This document shows positions 1-5,868 of a stretch of DNA of 5,868 nucleotides, in pieces. Position numbers and translations under genes: made by a program. The notes beneath the pieces were generated by a model. The model saw only the letters and a list, made by a program, of their open reading frames with translations. It was not told the DNA's origin and did not search any database. This stretch comes from Pseudomonas sp. (lineage in GTDB: Bacteria > Pseudomonadota > Gammaproteobacteria > Pseudomonadales > Pseudomonadaceae): the NCBI GenBank assembly GCA_029240955.1, contig JARDZH010000160.1:1-5868 (forward strand). The letters run 5' to 3'. Within the stretch, counting starts at the first letter, position 1, and every line of letters starts with the position of its first letter.

Positions 1-139
1 GTACGGTCGTCGCAGTCGCAGCCGCTTCCGTAGTCCCGGGAGTACCGGACATCGATGCGTTTGCAGGTGCAGCAGTAACGGCCAGCGAAAGGCTGGCCAG
101 CAGTGCAAACAACAGGGAAGAAAGATAATTGGTTTTCAT
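1..139 (-). CDS. ComEA-like helix-hairpin-helix protein, N-terminal 46 codons only (cut by window edge)
   Basis: The reading frame opens with ATG at 139 and runs off the left edge without a stop. A strong Shine-Dalgarno AAGGAG (153-148) sits 8 bases before the ATG, which fixes the start. The visible peptide begins MKTNYLSSLLFALLASLSLA and is a clear Sec signal peptide: Lys2, a hydrophobic core at about residues 6-21, then small residues. Cleavage is likely after Ala23 (VTA) or after Ala28 (ANA). A Ser/Thr/Ala/Gly/Pro-rich linker follows. The DNA-binding helix-hairpin-helix domain itself lies outside the window, so the name rests on context: in Pseudomonas a small secreted ComEA-family protein follows wbpM, and this signal sequence plus linker fits it. 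ComEA proteins bind incoming DNA in the periplasm during natural transformation; that role is inferred here. It has its own promoter candidate (218-191) and is probably transcribed separately from wbpM. Confidence 0.62.
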   Translation of the reverse strand, partial: MKTNYLSSLLFALLASLSLAVTAAPANASMSGTPGTTEAAATATTV

Positions 140-167
140 GGTTGACGCTCCTTCGAATTAATAAAGT

Positions 168-182
168 GGCACTCCAAGTGCC
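168..182 (-). repeat. Perfect inverted repeat (hairpin) in the comEA leader
   Basis: On the minus strand GGCACT-TGG-AGTGCC forms a perfect 6-bp stem with a 3-base loop. After one C-A mismatch the stem can extend by about 3 more pairs, out to 186/164. It lies between the promoter candidate and the Shine-Dalgarno, so it would be at the very 5' end of the transcript. The downstream sequence ACTTTATT is AT-rich but is not a T-run, so it is not a normal intrinsic terminator. It could be an mRNA-stabilising 5' hairpin or an operator. Confidence 0.55.
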
Positions 183-190
183 GCCTTTAC

Positions 191-218
191 AAACTAACTC
201 AGCGAAGAGAACTGTCAA
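191..218 (-). promoter_or_regulatory. Sigma70-like promoter for the comEA-like gene
   Basis: The minus strand shows a perfect -35 box TTGACA (218-213), a 16-base spacer and a -10-like TAGTTT (196-191), which keeps the TA and final T of the consensus. Transcription would start near 184, giving a leader of about 45 bases before the ATG at 139. The -35 is convincing; the -10 is weak. Confidence 0.5.
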
Positions 219-315
219 CCAGCCGCAGCGTGTCGAGTTGTTGCTGAATAGAAACTTACATCAATACGTTACTGGATAATCATCTTTTCATGAGCTGCCA
301 TTGCGCAGCAGGAGG

Positions 316-2310
316 TCAGGGTTCGTGCCGCCGTTCCTGATACATCCAGTCAACGATATCGCCTTCCGGCGCATAGCCATTGACAGTCTCGCGCAGCAAT
401 TGACGCACTGCGGTGTAATCTTCCCGCTCCACCGCATCGAGCAGACGCGCCAGGCACAGTTTCAGGTCTTCCCAGTGCAGGTAGTCTTCATGGGCGCTCA
501 TGATCATGGGGTGTTCGGTGGCGACAACGTTGTCGCCAATGAGCAACTCCTCGTAGAGTTTTTCGCCAGGTCGCAGCCCTGTGAACTCGATGGAGATGTC
601 GCCGTGGGGGTTTTTCTCGGAGCGGATGCTCAGTCCGGACAGGTGAATCATCTTCTCGGCCAGTTCGATGATCTTCACCGGCTCGCCCATGTCCAGCACG
701 AACACATCGCCGCCCTGCCCCATGGAGCCGGCCTGGATCACCAACTGTGCCGCTTCGGGAATTGTCATGAAGTAACGAGTGATGTTCGGGTGGGTCACGG
801 TCAACGGGCCGCCGGTCTGGATCTGCTTATGAAACAGCGGAATGACCGAACCGGAGGAGCCCAGCACGTTACCGAAACGGACCATGATGAAGCGGGTCTT
901 GTTGACTTGGTAAACGTTGTGTTTGTCGCCGAAGATGACTGGCGCAGCTTCCCGGCTCAACGCCTGAAGAATCAGCTCGGCAAGCCGCTTGGTGCTGCCC
1001 ATGACATTGGTGGGGCGAACCGCCTTGTCAGTAGAGATCAATACAAAGTTGGACACTCCCGCCTGCAACGCGGCTTGCGCGGTGTTCAAGGTGCCCACCA
1101 CGTTGTTGATAACGCCTTCCGCGATGTTGTGCTCGACCATCGGCACATGCTTGTAGGCAGCCGCATGGTAGACGGTGTCGACTTTCCAGGTCTTCATGAT
1201 CGCGAGCAGCTTGGGATGGTTGCGCACCGACCCGAGAATAGGCAGTAGCTTGACCGGCAACGCCTCGCGGGCGGCGCGCTGCTCAAGTTCGGACAGGATG
1301 CTGTAGAGATTGAATTCGCTGTGGTCCAGCAACAGCAGCTGGGTGGGCTTGAGGAGCAGAATCTGCCGGCACAGTTCGGAACCGATGGAGCCGCCCGCGC
1401 CCGTGACCAGAACCGTCTGGCCCTTGATGCAGTGCTCGAGCAGGTTTTCGCGGGCGGGCACCGAATCGCGGCCCAGCAGGTCAGCGATGTCGACTTCCTG
1501 AAGGTCATCTACCTTGACCCGGCCCGCTGCCAGATCCATGAAACCCGGGACGCTTCGTACGTGTAACGGGAAGCCCTCCAGAAAGCCCAGAATTTCCCTG
1601 CGTCGCCCCCGCGAAGAGGACGGAATCGCCAGAAGCACTTCCTGCGCGCCGGTGACATCGATCATCTGCTGGATGTGTTTGGGCTTGTAGACCTGCAACC
1701 CGGATATCACTCGGTTGGAGATGGATTCGTCGTCATCGATGAACGCGACCGGGCGCATCAGACGGCCCATTCGCAGGGCCGCAACCAGCTGATTACCGGC
1801 TGCTCCCGCCCCGTAGATGGCAACCTTGGGCAAACCGTCATCCCGGCTGGCGAATGGAACATGACGTGCAGCGGTAAACCAGTCACCCAGGAAATACTGC
1901 CGCATCGCCAGGCGCAAGCCGCCGATCATCACCATGCTCAGCCACCAGTAATTGAACATGACCGAGCGAGGCACGATCTGCTGATGGTTGCTGTAGGCGA
2001 ACACCAAACAGCCGAGGATGAGCGCGGATATCGTCACCGCTTTGATGATGGCAATCAGGGCATCGTTGCCGAAATACCGCATCACGGCGCGGTACATGCC
2101 AAAGCGGATGAACAGAGGGATGGCGGCAATCGGTGCCCACACGAACAGCCAGGTGTGCTTCTCGAGCGGATTGATCATGTCCTCGATACCGAGGCGCACG
2201 ATGAACGCCAGCCATAGAGCAAGCCACACCAGCACTATGTCCGCAGCCACCTGGAGGATACGTTTCTGCCTGCGCGGCAGCGCCAGCAGAACCGTGCGTA
2301 GTTTGCTCAT
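316..2310 (-). CDS. wbpM: UDP-GlcNAc 4,6-dehydratase, membrane-anchored (nucleoside-diphosphate sugar epimerase/dehydratase, WbpM family)
   Basis: WbpM converts UDP-GlcNAc to UDP-2-acetamido-2,6-dideoxy-4-hexulose, the precursor of QuiNAc and FucNAc in Pseudomonas O-antigen. The protein has 664 residues, matching the about 665 of P. aeruginosa WbpM. It opens MSKLRTVLLALPRRQKRILQ, then four membrane segments (about 21-41, 55-71, 83-105, 119-133). Next come a first Rossmann nucleotide-binding motif, GAGAAG (167-172), and a second, TGAGGSIGS (303-311), that begins the catalytic SDR domain. HAAAYKHVP is at 382-390 and RPGEKLYEELL at 580-590. The catalytic triad reads Ser426, Met437, Lys441: Met in place of the usual Tyr is a known trait of the WbpM/FlaA1 family, not a defect. 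I chose ATG at 2310 because it matches the family N-terminus. A GTG just before it (2313) is nearer a purine-rich GGGGGAG and is possible. A TTG at 2376 has no ribosome-binding site. The gene lies 114 bases after the wbpL-like gene in the same direction. Confidence 0.96.
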   Translation of the reverse strand: MSKLRTVLLALPRRQKRILQVAADIVLVWLALWLAFIVRLGIEDMINPLEKHTWLFVWAPIAAIPLFIRFGMYRAVMRYFGNDALIAIIKAVTISALILGCLVFAYSNHQQIVPRSVMFNYWWLSMVMIGGLRLAMRQYFLGDWFTAARHVPFASRDDGLPKVAIYGAGAAGNQLVAALRMGRLMRPVAFIDDDESISNRVISGLQVYKPKHIQQMIDVTGAQEVLLAIPSSSRGRRREILGFLEGFPLHVRSVPGFMDLAAGRVKVDDLQEVDIADLLGRDSVPARENLLEHCIKGQTVLVTGAGGSIGSELCRQILLLKPTQLLLLDHSEFNLYSILSELEQRAAREALPVKLLPILGSVRNHPKLLAIMKTWKVDTVYHAAAYKHVPMVEHNIAEGVINNVVGTLNTAQAALQAGVSNFVLISTDKAVRPTNVMGSTKRLAELILQALSREAAPVIFGDKHNVYQVNKTRFIMVRFGNVLGSSGSVIPLFHKQIQTGGPLTVTHPNITRYFMTIPEAAQLVIQAGSMGQGGDVFVLDMGEPVKIIELAEKMIHLSGLSIRSEKNPHGDISIEFTGLRPGEKLYEELLIGDNVVATEHPMIMSAHEDYLHWEDLKLCLARLLDAVEREDYTAVRQLLRETVNGYAPEGDIVDWMYQERRHEP

Positions 2311-2424
2311 CACTCGATCAAAACTCCCCCACCGGCCCGCAGCAAGCAGTTGCGGCCGGCTTGTGTCTGTGCACAAAAAACAAACAATGTGTCAATTTAT
2401 ATGAAAAAGCGTGGGTTCGCGCAC
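2311..2424 (-). promoter_or_regulatory. wbpM leader with a possible promoter
   Basis: This gap separates the wbpL-like stop from wbpM. The minus strand has a perfect TTGACA (2395-2390), but no good -10 follows at the right distance: the best 16-base-spaced hexamer is TGCACA. An overlapping TATAAAT (2401-2395) resembles a -10 but lacks a matching -35. A T-rich tract and then a GC-rich stretch precede GGGGGAG (about 2329-2323), the likely ribosome-binding site, 12 bases before the ATG. The gap is long enough to allow separate control of wbpM, but read-through from upstream is equally possible. Confidence 0.3.
2404..2422 (-). terminator. Weak terminator-like hairpin after the wbpL-like gene
   Basis: Just after the stop, the minus strand reads GCGCGAACCCACGC, which can fold as three GC pairs, one C-A mismatch, one more GC pair and a 4-base loop. 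TTTTT (2408-2404) follows at once. The stem is short and imperfect, and a competing 5-bp stem (GCGCA 2434-2430 with TGCGC 2423-2419) overlaps it. At best it is a partial terminator that attenuates transcription into wbpM. Confidence 0.25.
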
Positions 2425-3441
2425 TCAATTGCGCTCCAACTGACCAGCATCAAACTTGAACGCCAGAAAACCCAACGGCAGGTAAGCCAGCACAACGCCG
2501 GTCAGCCCGTCTCCGTCGAGCAGTACCACCCACATTGCAATCGGCAAAAGCCACAACAGATTGATCAGCCCTACCGCCAGAGTGACTGGCAAATGCTTGC
2601 CGAATCGGCGGGACGCGAACTGGTACGCATGGCTGCGATGCGCCTCGTATACCTTGTCTCCCCGCACGAGCCGACGTGTCAGCGTGAAGGTTGCATCCAT
2701 CACGAAGACGCCCAGCAGGATGACCCAGGCCCAGAACAGCTGCGGAGAGACCCAGGCCGCCTGAATCGACAGCACGCCCAGTACGATTCCAAGAAAGCCG
2801 CTGCCGGCATCGCCCATGAAAATGCGCGCCGGCGGAAAATTCCAGAACAGAAAACCCAGCGTCGCCGCCGCCAGCAGCACTGGGCTCCAGAACAACTGTG
2901 GGTAACCGCCGAGCAGATAGATCAGACTGATGCCGCCGCAGACGGTTACGGCTTCAACACTGGCGATGCCGTCGATACCGTCCATGAAGTTGTACAGATT
3001 GAGCATCCAGACCAGATACACGGCAGCCAGAATGTGGCCGATGATTCCGAGATCCAGCGTTGCACCAAACCAGACAAGCGGGGCCAGACCGCCCAGCCAT
3101 CCCAACGCCCAGCCGGCAGCGACGAAATGGCCCAGCAACCGCCATCTGGCCGCAATGTGACCGTGATCGTCCATGAAACCGACCAAAGCGACCAGCCCGC
3201 CCGCTCCTGCAAGGCCTGTTAACACCTCCGCATCCAGATTGCCCATCAGCCAGAGGACGGGCAATCCCACCAGAAATGCCAGGACGATCGATACTCCCCC
3301 GCCTCGGGGCGTCGGGACGGAATGAGAACTGCGCGCGTTGGGGATGTCGATGAGACTTTTCGCAAGTGCATAGCGGCGAATGAAGGCGGTGAAGCCAAGC
3401 GACACAATGGCGATGAAAGCGATGAACAACCACTCAAGCAT
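2425..3441 (-). CDS. wbpL: Undecaprenyl-phosphate sugar-1-phosphate transferase, WbpL/WecA/MraY family
   Basis: This integral membrane protein of 338 residues transfers a HexNAc-type sugar-1-phosphate from its UDP carrier to undecaprenyl phosphate, the first membrane step of O-antigen synthesis. WbpL of P. aeruginosa uses QuiNAc or FucNAc. Family motifs are all present: PTPRGGG (43-49); the Mg-binding Asp pair Asp91-Asp92 in GFMDDHG; NLYNFMDGIDGIA (148-160) with Asp154 and Asp157; IFMGDAGSGFLG (207-218) with Asp211; and the C-terminal cytoplasmic HRSHAYQ (268-274). About ten hydrophobic segments span the length, the first at residues 2-20. The ATG at 3441 overlaps the end of the upstream reductase gene by 8 bases. 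AGGA (3456-3453) lies 11 bases before it, which suggests translational coupling. The product should act directly on what the reductase and WbpM make. WecA-type GlcNAc specificity is less likely given these partners. Confidence 0.93.
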   Translation of the reverse strand: MLEWLFIAFIAIVSLGFTAFIRRYALAKSLIDIPNARSSHSVPTPRGGGVSIVLAFLVGLPVLWLMGNLDAEVLTGLAGAGGLVALVGFMDDHGHIAARWRLLGHFVAAGWALGWLGGLAPLVWFGATLDLGIIGHILAAVYLVWMLNLYNFMDGIDGIASVEAVTVCGGISLIYLLGGYPQLFWSPVLLAAATLGFLFWNFPPARIFMGDAGSGFLGIVLGVLSIQAAWVSPQLFWAWVILLGVFVMDATFTLTRRLVRGDKVYEAHRSHAYQFASRRFGKHLPVTLAVGLINLLWLLPIAMWVVLLDGDGLTGVVLAYLPLGFLAFKFDAGQLERN

Positions 3442-4414
3442 GTTGTTTGTGTTCCTGGTAGTGCTGCGCGGTTTTTTCCATTGCTTCCTCGATAGTCACC
3501 GGCGGGGTCCAGCCAAGCAGGCTACGGGTTTTGGCGATATCAACCTGCAGGGAGCCGCACAGGCGCTGCGAAAAGCTCTGTTTGCCCACCAGCTTCGCGC
3601 AGGCTCGTAGCAACCACACGGGTACGGGCAACAAGCGGGCGGGTCTGCCAAGCGCTGCGCTCATCTGCCTCAATAATTCAGTGGTCGACAGATCACGGCC
3701 GTCGCTTGCCAGAAAGGTCTGATTGGCGGCGGCCGGATGCGTAATACAGGTCGCGATCAGATCCACCAGATTGTCCAGTGCCACAAGGCTTCGGCGATTG
3801 TCGATTGCTCCCAGCGGCAGAGGAACGCCCTTGTCGAGCCAGCGCATCATGTTCAGGAAGTTCGCTTTGACGCCGGGACCATAGACCAGCACCGGCCGAA
3901 TGATCACCACCTCCATCCCAGTGCGTGACGCCAATGCACGCAGCGCATGTTCCGCCTGCATCTTCGAAATGCCGTAAGGGTCTGCAGGCCGGGCCGGGCC
4001 ATCGGCCTCAAAGGCATGCCCGGGCTGCGTCTCCTCGCCATTGACCTTGACCGAGCTGATGAAAACGAACCGCCTGACGCCTGCCGCCGCGGCTTGCTCA
4101 GCGAGGTTGAGCGTGCCCTGGACGTTGGCGCGCTGGTATTCCAGCAAGGGAGTGGAGCCGGATTCATTCAGTACGTGGACGCGTGCTGCGCAGTGAACGA
4201 TGACGTCCGCTCCGCAGACGAAGTCGCTCCAGCGATTGTCGGGGCCGAGCGTCCCCACCTCACAGCTCTGCACCCGCTCGTTCTGACTGGTCCTATTGTC
4301 GCGAACTGCAATCCGTAGCGCGCTTGCAGTATTGGCGAGCAGATAATCGACGAGCGCGCCGCCAACGAAACCCGTCGCACCTGTAATCCCGATTATCGCC
4401 ACCTTGCTGCTCAC
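3434..4414 (-). CDS. NAD(P)-dependent sugar-nucleotide 4-reductase/epimerase (extended SDR, WbpV/WbpK-like)
   Basis: The protein has 326 residues, normal for an extended short-chain dehydrogenase. The Rossmann dinucleotide-binding loop is TGATGFVGG (11-19). The catalytic residues are Ser120/Ser121 in FISSVKVNG and the YxxxK pair Tyr147-Lys151 in DPYGISK. IIRPVLVYGPGVK (171-183) follows, and a substrate-binding C-terminal half ends near LLGWTPPVTIEEAM. No key residue is missing. Sitting directly before a WbpL homologue and wbpM, it most likely reduces C4 of the WbpM product to UDP-QuiNAc (WbpV-type) or UDP-FucNAc (WbpK-type). The two are homologues and I cannot separate them by eye, so I give no symbol. 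A generic UDP-glucose 4-epimerase label is possible but fits the context less well. The start is GTG at 4414, with AGGA (4427-4424) 9 bases upstream. A 12-base palindrome covers the start. The last codons overlap the wbpL-like start by 8 bases. Confidence 0.87.
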   Translation of the reverse strand: MSSKVAIIGITGATGFVGGALVDYLLANTASALRIAVRDNRTSQNERVQSCEVGTLGPDNRWSDFVCGADVIVHCAARVHVLNESGSTPLLEYQRANVQGTLNLAEQAAAAGVRRFVFISSVKVNGEETQPGHAFEADGPARPADPYGISKMQAEHALRALASRTGMEVVIIRPVLVYGPGVKANFLNMMRWLDKGVPLPLGAIDNRRSLVALDNLVDLIATCITHPAAANQTFLASDGRDLSTTELLRQMSAALGRPARLLPVPVWLLRACAKLVGKQSFSQRLCGSLQVDIAKTRSLLGWTPPVTIEEAMEKTAQHYQEHKQHA

Positions 4415-4424
4415 GTCCGGACGT
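4413..4424. repeat. 12-base perfect palindrome over the reductase start codon
   Basis: ACGTCCGGACGT reads the same on both strands. It lies between the ribosome-binding AGGA and the GTG start, and includes the first two bases of the start codon. It could be an operator half-site pair or chance; as RNA it allows only a 4-bp stem. Confidence 0.45.
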
Positions 4425-4445
4425 CCTGCCCAATAAAGAGCGAAG

Positions 4446-4473
4446 ATATTACTTACTGAACATTTTTAAGCAA
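4446..4473 (-). promoter_or_regulatory. Candidate sigma70 promoter for the reductase-wbpL-wbpM module
   Basis: The minus strand shows TTGCTT (4473-4468), a 16-base spacer and TAATAT (4451-4446), in AT-rich DNA just upstream of the reductase gene. The -35 keeps TTG and the -10 matches four of six consensus bases. The start would fall near 4439, giving a leader of about 25 bases with the AGGA site inside it. Position is the main support. Confidence 0.4.
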
Positions 4474-4524
4474 CTTAAATCTCCAGGCGGCGACTCTCTA
4501 CTGGCGTATTGAAAACGTTCCCTT

Positions 4525-4542
4525 ATAAACATAAATAAACAT
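4525..4542. repeat. Short direct repeat ATAAACAT x2
   Basis: Two exact copies of ATAAACAT (4525-4532 and 4535-4542) are separated by AA in the AT-rich gap upstream of the reductase promoter candidate. A 10-base period places both on the same helix face. This could be a binding site for a regulator or for an MvaT-type AT-binding protein, or simple AT-rich sequence. Confidence 0.4.
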
Positions 4543-4566
4543 GTGCACCGTTAAAGAATCGCGTTC

Positions 4567-4581
4567 TCATCCTTCGGATGA
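4567..4581 (-). repeat. Inverted repeat at the stop of the RNase-like gene
   Basis: TCATCC-GAA-GGATGA on the minus strand is a perfect 6-bp stem with a 3-base loop. It spans the last four sense codons and the TGA stop. The following bases (GAACGCGATTCTTTAACG) include no real T-run, so it is a poor intrinsic terminator. It may protect the 3' end of the message or be coincidental. Confidence 0.4.
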
Positions 4582-5868
4582 CGGGATTATCAATTCCAAC
4601 TCCCGTCGAGCCAGTGAGTATTTGCGCTGCAGTATCTGGCCGAGCGTTTTTTTGGCCTGCGCTTCACCGTGCACCAGTCTGATCTGTCGCGGCCAATCCT
4701 TCATTCCTGTTACAAAATCAACCAGTCCGTCTTGATCCGCATGGGCGGAATAACCCGAAGCGGTTTCCACGCCCGCGCGGATTGCGTAGCGCTCTCGATC
4801 AAGCTCTACATATCCGCCTTGCGGACCATGCGCCTGGATCGCCGCGCCGGGTGTACCTTTGGCTTGATAACCCACGAACACCACATTGTGTCGCGGGTCG
4901 GCAAGCATCGCTTTGAGATAGTTGACGATCCTGCCGCCAGCGCACATCCCGTTGCCCGCCACGACAATCGCGGGCCGCCGCGTACTAGCCAGATAATTCA
5001 CCGTCTTCAGATGCTGATCATGACTTTCAATGGTAATCAGCTGGCGGAATCCCAGCGGCTTGCGACCTTCTTCAAGACGCTCCTGCGCTTCATCGTCCCA
5101 GTAATCGACAAAGTCGTTGTAAACCTGCGTGAATCGGCTGGCGAGCGGCGAGTCGAGGATGATCGGCAACTGAGGCCAGTCGAGCGTGGACATTTCGCCC
5201 GACGGTCCCGCGACTGACGACGTGCCAACCGGCATGCCAGACAGCTGCTTGCGTTGCAGGATATCCTCCAGTTCGTAAAGCAGTTCCTGGGTACGGCCGA
5301 TGCTGAACGCAGGAATCAGTACCGTGCCTTGATCTTCCAGCGCCCTGTCGATGATGCGCTCCAGTCGCGATTGGCGACTGCTGCGCTCCGCATGAGAGCG
5401 GTTGCCGTATGTGCTCTCCAGCACCAGGATGTCCGCGCGCTCAGGAGGTGTGGGGTCAGGCAGCATCGGTGTGTGCCCTGCCCCGAGATCCCCTGAAAAT
5501 ACGACGCGCTCGCTGCGTTGCTCCTGCCGATACTGGAGATCGCATTCCACGTAAGCGGAGCCGAGAATATGTCCGGCCCGTTGCAGCCGCACCTTGCAAA
5601 CCAATTGCTCGTTGTCGACCAGCGTGAACCAGTGATCGAACGGCAAAGCGATTACCTTTTTGGTAATGACCTGCACGCCTTCCGAGATTTTCTTTGAGTT
5701 GTTGCCCACCTGCAGTCTCAGACTGTCCTCGATCACCAAAGGCAACAGGTGCGCAGAGGGCTCGCTGCACAGAACAGGACCCGTGTAACCCGCCGCAATC
5801 AGCTCCGGCAGACGACCGACATGGTCGTGGTGCACATGGGTAAGAATCACTGCCTTGATGGCGGCTGG
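4567..5868 (-). CDS. MBL-fold/beta-CASP RNase-type protein (RNA-specificity domain), N-terminus cut by window edge
   Basis: The frame is open to the right edge, giving 433 residues plus stop; probably some 40-60 N-terminal residues are missing. A GTG at 5850 is inside the metal-binding strand and is not the start. In visible-fragment numbering, the zinc motif HVHHDH is at 11-16, His100 in RAGHILGSA, Asp127 in FSGDLG, and LESTYGNRSH at 150-159. The beta-CASP part follows: TVLIPAFSIGRTQ (182-194), ILDSPLASRFTQVY (237-250), VVAGNGMCAGGRI (302-314) and SGYSAHADQ (371-379). LVHGEAQAK (398-406), in the C-terminal RNA-specificity segment, supplies the last His. All expected metal ligands in this part are present, so the enzyme looks active. 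Relatives (CPSF73/Ysh1 type, COG1236) are zinc-dependent RNases; its RNA target is unknown. No KH domain is visible. It runs in the same direction as the O-antigen module but is separated from it by 152 bases and a promoter candidate. Confidence 0.9.
   Translation of the reverse strand, partial: PAAIKAVILTHVHHDHVGRLPELIAAGYTGPVLCSEPSAHLLPLVIEDSLRLQVGNNSKKISEGVQVITKKVIALPFDHWFTLVDNEQLVCKVRLQRAGHILGSAYVECDLQYRQEQRSERVVFSGDLGAGHTPMLPDPTPPERADILVLESTYGNRSHAERSSRQSRLERIIDRALEDQGTVLIPAFSIGRTQELLYELEDILQRKQLSGMPVGTSSVAGPSGEMSTLDWPQLPIILDSPLASRFTQVYNDFVDYWDDEAQERLEEGRKPLGFRQLITIESHDQHLKTVNYLASTRRPAIVVAGNGMCAGGRIVNYLKAMLADPRHNVVFVGYQAKGTPGAAIQAHGPQGGYVELDRERYAIRAGVETASGYSAHADQDGLVDFVTGMKDWPRQIRLVHGEAQAKKTLGQILQRKYSLARRELELIIPSSEG

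Noticed and set aside
294..309. GCTGC/GCAGC inverted repeat after wbpM as its terminator
   Set aside because: The stem is only 5 bp with a 6-base loop, and no T-run follows on the minus strand, so I cannot call a terminator for wbpM.
301..1248. A 315-codon open frame on the plus strand
   Set aside because: It lies wholly antisense to wbpM, has no recognisable domain or ribosome-binding site, and has a His/Asp/Gln-rich composition typical of a reverse-frame shadow of a high-GC gene.
1311..1390. Met in place of catalytic Tyr in WbpM considered as an inactivating change
   Set aside because: The residue actually lies near position 1000, and the Ser-Met-Lys triad is the established form in WbpM/FlaA1 enzymes, so the gene is not broken.
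2311..2376. A 22-residue N-terminal extension of WbpM from a TTG start
   Set aside because: There is no ribosome-binding site before the TTG, and WbpM relatives start at the MSKLR-type N-terminus.
2350..3222. A 290-codon open frame on the plus strand
   Set aside because: It is antisense to the wbpL-like gene, rich in Gln, Arg and His with no domain, and is best explained as a shadow of the real membrane protein.
4415..4566. A JUMPstart/ops anti-termination element upstream of the O-antigen module
   Set aside because: The gap has a GGCGGCGAC stretch on the plus strand but no GGCGGTAG core in the transcribed direction.
5037..5228. Short open frames on both strands inside the RNase-like gene
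   Set aside because: They overlap a frame with clear conserved motifs throughout and show no start signal or family resemblance of their own.

Overview
The window looks like chromosomal DNA of a Pseudomonas species, probably of the fluorescens/putida/syringae type. The evidence is the high-GC coding sequence, the protein families, and the order comEA-like gene next to wbpM, which is known from Pseudomonas. All real genes are on the minus strand, so transcription runs from the right end of the window to the left.

Layout in transcription order. (1) 5868-4567: most of a metallo-beta-lactamase/beta-CASP ribonuclease-type protein, whose N-terminus lies beyond the right edge. (2) 4566-4415: a short AT-rich gap with a promoter candidate. 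(3) 4414-3434: a sugar-nucleotide 4-reductase/epimerase (SDR) of the WbpV/WbpK type, starting with GTG. (4) 3441-2425: a WbpL/WecA-type polyprenyl-phosphate sugar-1-phosphate transferase, whose start overlaps the previous stop by 8 bases. (5) 2424-2311: a 114-base leader. (6) 2310-316: WbpM, a membrane-anchored UDP-GlcNAc 4,6-dehydratase. (7) 315-140: a gap with a good sigma70-like promoter and a 5'-leader hairpin. (8) 139-1: the first 46 codons of a secreted ComEA-like helix-hairpin-helix protein, cut by the left edge.

The three central genes form a coherent module for starting O-antigen synthesis. WbpM converts UDP-GlcNAc to the 4-keto-6-deoxy intermediate. The SDR reduces C4 to give UDP-QuiNAc (WbpV-like) or UDP-FucNAc (WbpK-like). 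The WbpL homologue moves the resulting sugar-1-phosphate onto undecaprenyl phosphate at the inner membrane, making the primer on which the O-unit grows. No polymerase, flippase or further glycosyltransferase is visible. They must lie upstream of the RNase-like gene or elsewhere in the genome.

I see no CRISPR array, tRNA, rRNA, insertion sequence or phage gene, and no good sign of a wholly new system. The points most worth a second look are the isolated initiation module beside a beta-CASP gene, the 12-base palindrome over the SDR gene's ribosome-binding region, and the hairpin in the comEA leader. No gene-free stretch exceeds 300 bases.
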